Assembly (NCBI GenBank): GCA_030039615.1
Contig: JASHVF010000248.1
Span: 1-5,537 of the forward strand
Direction: 5' to 3'
Source of the DNA: Gammaproteobacteria bacterium
GTDB lineage: Bacteria > Pseudomonadota > Gammaproteobacteria > Steroidobacterales > Steroidobacteraceae
Length of the DNA stretch: 5,537 nt
Each line of letters begins with the position of its first letter. Within the stretch, counting starts at the first letter, position 1. The notes under the pieces are model-generated. The model made no database searches. It was not told the DNA's origin and saw nothing but the letters and a program-made list of their open reading frames with translations. Below are positions 1-5,537 of the stretch, piece by piece. A program made the translations under genes and the position numbers.

Positions 1-381
1 GCTGAAACCCGCCGCCGCGGTCTCGCTCGCGAGAATCCCGGCGAGCCTCGCGACGCCGGATTGAGGCGCGCTCGCCTCGCGCTCGAGCACGACGAGCAGC
101 TGCGGCTTCGCCCAGTAGGCAAAAGTCGAGAGCGTGAGCGCCAGGGGAAGCGTCTGCCCGGAAAAGACGGCCGCGACGCGCTGTGCCACCGAGTCGAGGA
201 GCGCGATGCGGCTTTCGGGAACGGCGCCGAGGAATGCGAGCGTCACGTGCAGGCTCGCCGCGGGTACCGGGCGGCCGCCGCAATGCCGCACGACCTTGCC
301 GGTCGCCTGCACCAGGGCGGTGCGCTGCCCATCCTCCGGCCACAGGGCGAAGAACAGGCGTCGCGCCGGCTCGCCGCTCAA
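1..381 (-). CDS. thpR: RNA 2',3'-cyclic phosphodiesterase ThpR (2H family), 3' end missing
   Basis: Only the first 127 codons are in the window; the frame is open to the left edge. From a TTG start at 381-379 the protein opens with SGEPARRLFFALWPEDGQR, the typical N-terminal strand of 2'-5' RNA ligase/ThpR proteins. The first 2H motif, HVTLAFLG, lies at about residues 45-52, with H45 and T47 as the expected catalytic pair. FAYWAKPQLLVV further on also fits the family. The second HxT motif would lie beyond the edge. Family members of about 180 residues hydrolyse RNA 2',3'-cyclic phosphates to 2'-phosphomonoesters and can show ligase activity in vitro. The TTG is chosen because it overlaps the pncC stop (TTGA), suggesting translational coupling, and because I found no ATG or GTG just upstream in this frame. 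No clear Shine-Dalgarno sequence is visible. The family call is firm; the exact start is less so. Confidence 0.85.
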   Translation of the reverse strand, partial: MSGEPARRLFFALWPEDGQRTALVQATGKVVRHCGGRPVPAASLHVTLAFLGAVPESRIALLDSVAQRVAAVFSGQTLPLALTLSTFAYWAKPQLLVVLEREASAPQSGVARLAGILASETAAAGFS

Positions 382-875
382 GGCAGGCGCAGCACGAGCT
401 CGAGCGCGTAGCGGACCGCGAGGCTGCGCACCGCGGCACGATCCCCGTCGAAATGCTGCCGCTCGGCGATGGTCTCGGTGCGCCGCTCATCGCGCGCGGC
501 GGCGCAGAACCACACGGTGCCGACCGGCTTCGCCGGCGTGCCGCCATCGGGGCCGGCGATGCCGGTGACGGCGATCGCGACGCTCACGCCAGGAACGCGC
601 AGCGCTCCGGCAGCCATTTCGCGCGCGGTCTGCTCGCTCACTGCGCCGAACTCTCTGAGCGTGCCCGCCGTGACGCCGAGGTCGCGCATTTTCGCGGCGT
701 CCGAATAGGTGACGTAGCCACACTCGAACCAGCCCGAGCTCCCGGGCACGTCGGTGAGCGCCTTCGCCACCCAGCCGGCGGTGCACGACTCGGCGGTGGC
801 CAGTCGCCGTCCCGCGGCGAGCAAGCGCTCGCCCACGCGCTTCGCCTGCCGGTAGAGCTCCTCGTCGCTGACCAT
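378..875 (-). CDS. pncC: Nicotinamide-nucleotide amidohydrolase PncC (CinA C-terminal domain, stand-alone)
   Basis: The gene is complete at 165 residues, the same length as the stand-alone E. coli enzyme (YgaD/PncC), and lacks the N-terminal MoaB-like domain of long CinA proteins. Family hallmarks appear in order: TAESCTAG at residues 27-34, with S30 as the expected nucleophile; GYVTYSDAAK at 53-62; LGV at 66-68; GAVSEQTAREMA at 77-88; and AVTGIAGPDGGTPAKPVGTV at 102-121. The enzyme deamidates nicotinamide mononucleotide to nicotinate mononucleotide plus ammonia in the cytoplasm, recycling NMN made by NAD-consuming enzymes such as bacterial DNA ligase. The last residue of the second signature element is A33 where many homologues have Gly. 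The ATG at 875-873 has only a weak purine stretch upstream. The stop overlaps the thpR start, and 59 bases separate it from the upstream TIR gene, so the three may share a transcript. In many gammaproteobacteria this gene sits between mutS and recA. Confidence 0.95.
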   Translation of the reverse strand: MVSDEELYRQAKRVGERLLAAGRRLATAESCTAGWVAKALTDVPGSSGWFECGYVTYSDAAKMRDLGVTAGTLREFGAVSEQTAREMAAGALRVPGVSVAIAVTGIAGPDGGTPAKPVGTVWFCAAARDERRTETIAERQHFDGDRAAVRSLAVRYALELVLRLP

Positions 876-934
876 GCGTCTCGCAGGCTACGCGCGCGCG
901 CCCCGGCCGTCGACCAGTGCGTCTTACGGTAGCC

Positions 935-2980
935 CTAGGTCTTGTCTGCTGCAGCCTCCCCAGGCACCGGTAGACCAACCTTGCGGCACAAGGCGGCCAA
1001 GCGCGGATCGTCCTTGTAGCGCAGGATGAAGGGGTCGAAGAGAAGGTACGCGATACCCCCATCACGGTTAGTCCACGCCAGATCGAGCCAGGCGAAGGTC
1101 TCCCTATCATTGTTGCGCAACGCGTAGACCTCGGCGATCTGGTAGGCGGCTACATCGGCATCCTTCTCGATCAGCGTCCTGAGCGCCGCGTCGGCCGCAC
1201 TCCGGTCGCTGCCGATCTGCCGCGCGAGGGCGAGCGCGTGGTCCTGCCACCATCCAGGAGGCTCCTGCTGCGCGGCCTCGAGCGCCGCCTGCGCGTTGCG
1301 GCGCTGCACCTCGATGATCGCCAGCGTCTGGTGATAGATCGCCGCAGCGGGCTGCAGCTCGATCGCCCTGCGGATCGCCCGCTCGGCCTCATCGAGCCGG
1401 TTGAGTCCAGAGAGATAGAGGGCGAGCCAGCGGTACCAGTTAGCCCGCAGCGGGTCGGTGGCGAGCGCCTGACGCGTCAGCTGGATCGCCTGATCCAGCT
1501 CACCGTAAGTCGCGAACTGCTTCCCCAGCCAGAACCTCGCGTCGCCGTCATTCGGCGCGAGAGCCGCCGCACGGCGAAACTCCGCTTCCCCTCCGCGCCA
1601 GTCGAGGTCGGCAACCTCGAGTAGACGACCCCGGGCAACATGCGCTGCCGCAAGCTCTGGCGAAAGGGCGACCGCGCGGTCGGCCGCCTCGCGCGCCCGG
1701 GAATACGCCCGCTGCGCCGGCACGCCGTCGAGGTAATTTGCACTGAGGTCGGACCAGACTCGCGACAGCCCACTCCAGGCGAGCGCATACCGCGGATCGA
1801 GTTGCGTGGCCTGCGTGAAATACTCAATCGCCTTACGGTAATCGCCCTCCGTTTGCCGCAAAAAGTAGAACTGGCCCTGCAGCAGGGCGTTGTAGGCCTC
1901 AAGGCTCCCGCCCGGAGGCCGCTGGCTCTGCGCCGCAGCGTACTCACCGGGCAGGAGCTTCGCCCGCAGCGCCGCTACGACGGCACGGGTGATCTCATCC
2001 TGCAGCGCAAAGAGATCCTTGTAGGGCCGGTCGTAGCGCTCCGACCACTGTGTGCTGCCATCGGCCGTGTCGATGAGCGCGGCGCTCACCCGAATCATGT
2101 CTCCGGACTTGCGCACGCTCCCCTCCAAAAGATGCGCCACCCCGAGCTTCGTCCCGACGTTGCGGCTGTCTTCCTGCGAGTCCCGGAACTGGAACGAGGA
2201 GGACCGCCCGATCACCTTCAATCCCGGGAACTGCCCGAGCGCGGTGATCAGGTCTTCTGAGAGACCATCTGAGAAGTACTGCTGGCTTGCCTCCCCGCTC
2301 TCGTTCGCCAGCGGCAGCACCGCGATGGAGGCGGCCGGAGGAGCAGGAGGCTTCGATCCGATGAGTCGCTCGAGCGCGAGATACCCGACCGTCAGCACCG
2401 CCGCCGCCACGGCCGCACCTGCCGCGTACCTCACGCGCTGCCAACTACCGCGCGCGCGGGACGCACCACCTGCCACAGCGCTGCCTTTGGAGCCGGCTGA
2501 CGCCTCGCCCGCCAGCAGACGCCGGATGCGCTCAACGAAAGCTGTCGACGTCTCTCCGCCCGGTAAACGCGTCCACTGCACCGCGAGGAATGAGTCCGGC
2601 ACGTCAGCGTCTCGCTCGGGGACCGCATCCGTGCAGACGGGCACGATGAACGCCCGGTTGCGTCCCATCAGATGGGTGCGCTGATCGGCGAGATCCCATT
2701 CGAGGCGAAAGTAGCCTTCGTGACGCGCCTGGGAATGCGCCGATATGACGGGCAGAAACAGTGCGCAGTCGCGTATCTGCTTGCGTATTTGACGGTCCCA
2801 GGCATCCCCGCCCCGCAGCTCGCTCTTGTCGAACCAGACCTCGATGCCGGCGTCATGAAGTGCGGAGGCGATCCGCTCAGCGGCCTCGGCATCCTGTGAG
2901 GCATAACTCAGGAATATCGCCCTCGCAGCTGTAGAAGGCGGTGAGACCGATTGCGGTGCGCCGGCTTCTTCTGTGCTCAT
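935..2980 (-). CDS. TIR domain - transmembrane helix - TolB-like - TPR repeat protein
   Basis: Starting at ATG 2980-2978 the protein has 681 residues. A TIR_2-type domain spans about 19-157: FLSYASQD at 23-30, GIEVWFDKSELRGGDAW at 45-61, and FLPVISAHSQ at 75-84 followed by EGYFRLEWDLA, in which E94 is the best candidate for the catalytic glutamate of NAD-cleaving TIR domains. A basic stretch (RARGSWQRVRY, 175-185) precedes one hydrophobic helix at about 185-203, then a proline-rich linker (209-216). A TolB-like region follows at about 217-345 (SIAVLPLANESG, YFSDGLSEDLITAL, LLEGSVRKSGD), then TPR-like helical repeats at about 359-645. By the positive-inside rule TIR is cytoplasmic and TolB/TPR periplasmic (inference). 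A longer start, GTG 3073 (712 residues), is possible, but its 31 extra residues match no domain and lack a ribosome-binding site. GC is lower than in both flanks, suggesting acquisition. Substrate and role are unknown; immune or stress NADase signalling is a hypothesis. Confidence 0.9.
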   Translation of the reverse strand: MSTEEAGAPQSVSPPSTAARAIFLSYASQDAEAAERIASALHDAGIEVWFDKSELRGGDAWDRQIRKQIRDCALFLPVISAHSQARHEGYFRLEWDLADQRTHLMGRNRAFIVPVCTDAVPERDADVPDSFLAVQWTRLPGGETSTAFVERIRRLLAGEASAGSKGSAVAGGASRARGSWQRVRYAAGAAVAAAVLTVGYLALERLIGSKPPAPPAASIAVLPLANESGEASQQYFSDGLSEDLITALGQFPGLKVIGRSSSFQFRDSQEDSRNVGTKLGVAHLLEGSVRKSGDMIRVSAALIDTADGSTQWSERYDRPYKDLFALQDEITRAVVAALRAKLLPGEYAAAQSQRPPGGSLEAYNALLQGQFYFLRQTEGDYRKAIEYFTQATQLDPRYALAWSGLSRVWSDLSANYLDGVPAQRAYSRAREAADRAVALSPELAAAHVARGRLLEVADLDWRGGEAEFRRAAALAPNDGDARFWLGKQFATYGELDQAIQLTRQALATDPLRANWYRWLALYLSGLNRLDEAERAIRRAIELQPAAAIYHQTLAIIEVQRRNAQAALEAAQQEPPGWWQDHALALARQIGSDRSAADAALRTLIEKDADVAAYQIAEVYALRNNDRETFAWLDLAWTNRDGGIAYLLFDPFILRYKDDPRLAALCRKVGLPVPGEAAADKT

Positions 2981-3001
2981 GGCGTGGCGGCTTCTGTGCT
3001 C
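2963..3001. repeat. Short direct repeat flanking the TIR gene start codon
   Basis: Two copies, 2963-2978 and 2986-3001, match at 14 of 16 bases with a 23-base offset; the shared core CTTCTGTGCTC is exact at 2968-2978 and 2991-3001. The preferred ATG (2980-2978) of the TIR gene overlaps the edge of the first copy. It may be a small slippage or duplication product. Whether it affects translation initiation cannot be judged from the sequence. Confidence 0.6.
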
Positions 3002-3023
3002 GGGGAAGGATGCGCTCGCGCTA

Positions 3024-3049
3024 CGCACGACCGCAAATGCAGTCGCGTG
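3024..3049. promoter_or_regulatory. Imperfect inverted repeat, possible operator
   Basis: Two 11-base arms, 3024-3034 and 3039-3049, pair around a central AAAT: eight Watson-Crick pairs, one G-T pair and two mismatches. The site lies 44 bases upstream of the preferred TIR gene start, where a repressor or activator of that gene or of mutS might bind. No known operator consensus is recognised, and in such GC-rich DNA a partial dyad can arise by chance. If the GTG at 3073 is the true start, the repeat is coding sequence instead. Confidence 0.3.
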
Positions 3050-3121
3050 AAATACCCTGCGACTCCAGTTCACTGCGCTGCAGGGGATACCATGTGGACG
3101 CGCCCCCCACTGAGCTAAGCT

Positions 3122-3131
3122 GCGGGCCCGC
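3122..3131. repeat. Perfect 10-base palindrome GCGGGCCCGC
   Basis: The ten bases equal their own reverse complement and do not extend further outwards. They sit in the divergent intergenic region about 53 bases before mutS. There is no T-run beside it, so it does not look like a terminator. A protein-binding site is possible, but in DNA of this composition a GC-only palindrome is weak evidence. Confidence 0.35.
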
Positions 3132-3183
3132 GATGAGTTCAGACATCCGAATCGTTTTGGACAGCAGCCGCCTAACTCTTTGA

Positions 3184-5537
3184 ATGGACACGCTCTCCGC
3201 CCACACGCCGATGATGCAGCAATACCTGCGCATCAAGGCCCAGCATCCGGACATCCTGCTCTTCTACCGCATGGGCGACTTCTACGAGCTGTTCTACGAG
3301 GACGCCCGCCGTGCCGCCGCGCTGCTCGACATCACGCTGACCGCGCGCGGGTCCTCCGCCGGCGAGCCGATCCCGATGGCTGGCGTCCCGTACCACGCCG
3401 TCGAGAGCTATCTGGCGCGCCTGCTCCGCCGCGGCGAGAGCGTCGCGATCTGCGAGCAGAAAGGCGAGCCCGGCAGCACGCGCGGTCCGCTCGAGCGCGA
3501 AGTGGTACGGATCGTCACCCCGGGTACCGTCACCGACTCGGCGCTGCTCGAGGAGCGCCACGACACCCTCGCCGCAGCCCTCGCACGTGAGGGCGCGCGC
3601 TTCGGCCTGGCGTGGCTCGATCTGGCCGCGGGGCGCTTCTCGGTGCTCGAAGGCGCAGGCGACGGTGCGCTCGCGGCCGAGCTCGAGCGGCTGAGGCCCG
3701 CGGAGCTGCTGGTCGCGGAGGGCAGTACGGATACCGGCCGCGGCAGCACGGTCGTGCGCCCGCGGCCGCCCTGGCACTTCGAGCTCGCGAGTGCCTCACG
3801 CGCACTGACCGATCAGCTCGGCACGCTCGACCTGAAGGGTTTCGGCGCCGATGAGCTGCCGCTGGCGATCGCGGCCGCGGGCGCGTTGCTGCAATACGTC
3901 CGCGACACGCAGCGCTCGGCGCTGCCGCACGTGCGCGCGCTCACCGTCGAAGAGCGCGGCGATGCGCTCATTCTCGATGCCGCCACGCGCCGCAATCTCG
4001 AGCTCGATGCGAGTCTCGGCGGCAACCCGCAGGCGACGCTGCTGGCCGTGATCGACGTGTGCGCCACCGCCATGGGCTCACGGCAACTGCGGCGCTGGCT
4101 CAACCGCCCGCTTACCGATCAGCAGCTGCTGCGCACGCGGCACCAGGCGCTCGCCGCCTTGATCGATGCGCGGCACTTCGCGGCGCTGCGCGAGCGACTC
4201 GCGGGCATCGGCGACATGGAGCGGATCCTCGCGCGGGTCGCACTGCGCTCGGCGCGGCCGCGCGATCTGACGCAGCTGCGCGCCTCGCTCGCCGTGCTGC
4301 CGGTGGTGCGCGCGGCGCTTGCCCCGATCGACTCGCCGCTGCTGCGTGCGCTTTACGGGCGCATCGGCGAGCACCTGCCGGCTCACGCGTTGCTGACGGC
4401 GGCGATCGCCATGGAGCCTGCCGCGATGGTACGCGACGGCGATGTGATCGCTGCGGGCTACGACGCCGCGCTCGACGAGCTGCGCCGCATCGCCACCCAC
4501 ACCGATGAGTTCCTCCTCGACCTCGAGCGGCGCGAGCGCGAGCGCACCGGCATCGCCGCGCTCAAGCTCGGCTATAACCGGGTGCAGGGATTCTTCATCG
4601 AGGTGACGCGGCGCGACGCCGAGCGTGTGCCCAAGGAGTACATCCGCCGCCAGACCGTGCGCTCCGCCGAACGTTTCATTACCGCCGAGCTCAAGAGCTT
4701 CGAGGACCGCGTGCTGGGTGCGCGGGACCGGGCACTGGCGCGCGAGCGCGAGCTGTACGAGGAGGTCCTGACACAGCTCATCAAGGTGCTGGCGCCGCTG
4801 CAGGCCACCGCCGCCGCGCTCGCCGAGCTCGACGCGCTCGCAGCGCTCGCCGAGCGCGCTGCCGCGCTCGAGTGGACGGCGCCGACCCTGGTCGGCGAGC
4901 CACGCCTTACGATCGAGGCGGGACGCCACCCGGTGGTCGAGCGCTTCACCGACGCGCCCTTCGTGCCCAACGATCTGCGCCTCGATGCGGACCGCCGCAT
5001 GCTCATCGTCACCGGCCCCAACATGGGCGGGAAGTCGACCTACATGCGCCAGGCGGCGCTCATCGTGCTGCTGGCGCACATCGGCAGCTACGTGCCGGCC
5101 GACCGCCTGGTCGTCGGGCCGGTCGACCGCATCTTCACCCGCATCGGCGCCGGCGACGATCTGGCCGGCGGGCGCTCGACCTTCATGGTCGAGATGACCG
5201 AGGCCGCGAACATCCTGCACAACGCCAGCGCCCGCAGCCTGATCCTGCTGGATGAGATCGGGCGCGGCACGAGTACCTTCGACGGGCTGTCGCTCGCCTG
5301 GGCGATGGCGCGCGAGATTGCGCTACGCGTGCGCGCTTTCGCATTGTTCGCCACCCACTACTTCGAGCTCACCACTCTGGCAGCCGAGCTCGAGGGCTGC
5401 GCCAACGCGCACCTCGATGCGACCGAGCACGGCGACGGCATCGTGTTCCTGCACGCGGTCAAGGACGGCCCCGCCAACCGCAGCTACGGCCTGCAGGTCG
5501 CACAGCTGGCGGGCGTGCCGCCCGCGGTGATCGGCGC
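3184..5537 (+). CDS. mutS: DNA mismatch repair protein MutS, 3' end missing
   Basis: The frame is open for 784 codons to the right edge; E. coli MutS has 853 residues, so about 70 are missing, including the C-terminal tetramerisation region. MutS forms dimers that recognise mispairs and, with ATP, recruit MutL. The mismatch-binding F-x-E motif is F33-Y34-E35 within GDFYELF. The connector, lever and clamp regions read through without interruption, with DAATRRNLEL in the core and GYNRVQGFFIEV in the clamp. The ATPase domain has Walker A GPNMGGKST at 611-619, the GAGDDLAGGRSTFMVEMTE signature, Walker B LILLDE at 686-691, and the FATHYFEL histidine at H725. The start is ATG 3184: an in-frame TGA abuts it at 3181-3183, so nothing longer is possible, and it keeps the conserved AHTPMMQQYL. 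No Shine-Dalgarno sequence is evident. Nothing suggests loss of function in the visible part. Confidence 0.98.
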   Translation, partial: MDTLSAHTPMMQQYLRIKAQHPDILLFYRMGDFYELFYEDARRAAALLDITLTARGSSAGEPIPMAGVPYHAVESYLARLLRRGESVAICEQKGEPGSTRGPLEREVVRIVTPGTVTDSALLEERHDTLAAALAREGARFGLAWLDLAAGRFSVLEGAGDGALAAELERLRPAELLVAEGSTDTGRGSTVVRPRPPWHFELASASRALTDQLGTLDLKGFGADELPLAIAAAGALLQYVRDTQRSALPHVRALTVEERGDALILDAATRRNLELDASLGGNPQATLLAVIDVCATAMGSRQLRRWLNRPLTDQQLLRTRHQALAALIDARHFAALRERLAGIGDMERILARVALRSARPRDLTQLRASLAVLPVVRAALAPIDSPLLRALYGRIGEHLPAHALLTAAIAMEPAAMVRDGDVIAAGYDAALDELRRIATHTDEFLLDLERRERERTGIAALKLGYNRVQGFFIEVTRRDAERVPKEYIRRQTVRSAERFITAELKSFEDRVLGARDRALARERELYEEVLTQLIKVLAPLQATAAALAELDALAALAERAAALEWTAPTLVGEPRLTIEAGRHPVVERFTDAPFVPNDLRLDADRRMLIVTGPNMGGKSTYMRQAALIVLLAHIGSYVPADRLVVGPVDRIFTRIGAGDDLAGGRSTFMVEMTEAANILHNASARSLILLDEIGRGTSTFDGLSLAWAMAREIALRVRAFALFATHYFELTTLAAELEGCANAHLDATEHGDGIVFLHAVKDGPANRSYGLQVAQLAGVPPAVIG

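Larger units (their letters stand above)
2981..3183. other. Divergent intergenic region between the TIR gene and mutS
   Basis: About 200 bases separate the TIR gene start on the minus strand from the mutS start on the plus strand, so both promoters should lie here; the gap is 110 bases if the TIR gene starts at GTG 3073. I see no pair of good sigma-70 hexamers on either strand. TTGGAC at 3157-3162 resembles a -35 box for mutS, but the matching -10 position falls on the start codon. The region holds an imperfect dyad (3024-3049), a looser inverted repeat (3052-3060 with 3080-3088), a perfect 10-base palindrome (3122-3131) and a 12-base tRNA A-box-like match (3106-3117, minus strand). Its stretches at 3030-3055 and 3135-3180 are richer in A and T than the flanking genes. 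No small gene is convincing. Confidence 0.6.

Noticed and set aside
183..932. A 249-codon plus-strand open frame over thpR and pncC.
   Set aside because: It is antisense to two genes with conserved catalytic motifs, and its translation is an Arg/Ala-rich sequence without recognisable features.
876..934. Possible terminator or promoter in the gap between the TIR gene and pncC.
   Set aside because: The only inverted pair found (886-890 with 930-934) is five bases with a loop of about 39, there is no T-run, and the alternating CG stretch at 891-900 is ordinary for this composition.
1640..2260. A 206-codon plus-strand frame, and others nearby, opposite the TIR gene.
   Set aside because: They are shadows of the TolB/TPR coding region, with Arg-rich translations matching no family.
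3106..3117. On the minus strand, TAGCTCAGTGGG fits the tRNA A-box/D-arm consensus, hinting at a tRNA or an attachment-site remnant beside the TIR gene.
   Set aside because: No matching acceptor stem, anticodon stem or T-arm (GGTTCGAATCC-like) could be found at the right distances, and the D-loop would be too short. A 12-base match to a loose consensus is not enough.
3157..3185. TTGGAC (3157-3162) and TTGAAT (3180-3185) as a sigma-70 promoter for mutS.
   Set aside because: The -10 element would overlap the mutS start codon, so transcription would begin inside the coding sequence; the conserved AHTPMMQQYL supports translation from that ATG.
4078..5220. A 380-codon open frame on the minus strand opposite mutS.
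   Set aside because: It lies entirely antisense to a clearly conserved mutS, its translation is low-complexity in Arg, Gly, Glu and His with no recognisable domain, and long antisense frames are expected in DNA this rich in GC.

Overview
The window is very GC-rich and densely coded. It looks like a chromosomal segment of a high-GC proteobacterium, most likely a gammaproteobacterium. This rests on the closeness of the MutS translation to the E. coli-type protein (N-terminal AHTPMMQQYL, GDFYELF, GPNMGGKST) and on mutS lying near pncC/cinA, a neighbourhood common in gammaproteobacteria and usually continuing into recA. The genus cannot be named from the sequence alone.

Layout from left to right. 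Three genes read leftwards (minus strand). First is the 5' portion of thpR, an RNA 2',3'-cyclic phosphodiesterase of the 2H family that runs off the left edge. Next is pncC, the stand-alone nicotinamide-nucleotide amidase, complete at 165 residues, whose stop codon overlaps the thpR TTG start. Then, after a 59-base gap, comes a long multidomain gene encoding TIR domain, single membrane helix, TolB-like domain and TPR array (about 681 residues). A divergent intergenic region of about 200 bases follows, and it contains short dyads and a direct repeat. The last gene, mutS, reads rightwards and is cut by the right edge after 784 codons; probably about 70 C-terminal residues are missing.

mutS, pncC and thpR look like housekeeping genes: mismatch repair, NMN deamidation in pyridine nucleotide recycling, and RNA-end processing. 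The TIR gene is the accessory element. Its base composition is clearly lower in GC than both flanks, it splits the usual mutS/pncC adjacency, and it joins a cytoplasmic TIR domain with its candidate catalytic glutamate to a probably extracytoplasmic TolB-like/TPR module. It is the only part of the window that could belong to a poorly described signalling or defence system. No partner gene is visible, and the overall architecture is shared by uncharacterised proteins in many proteobacteria. No RNA genes, CRISPR arrays, insertion sequences or convincing rho-independent terminators were seen.
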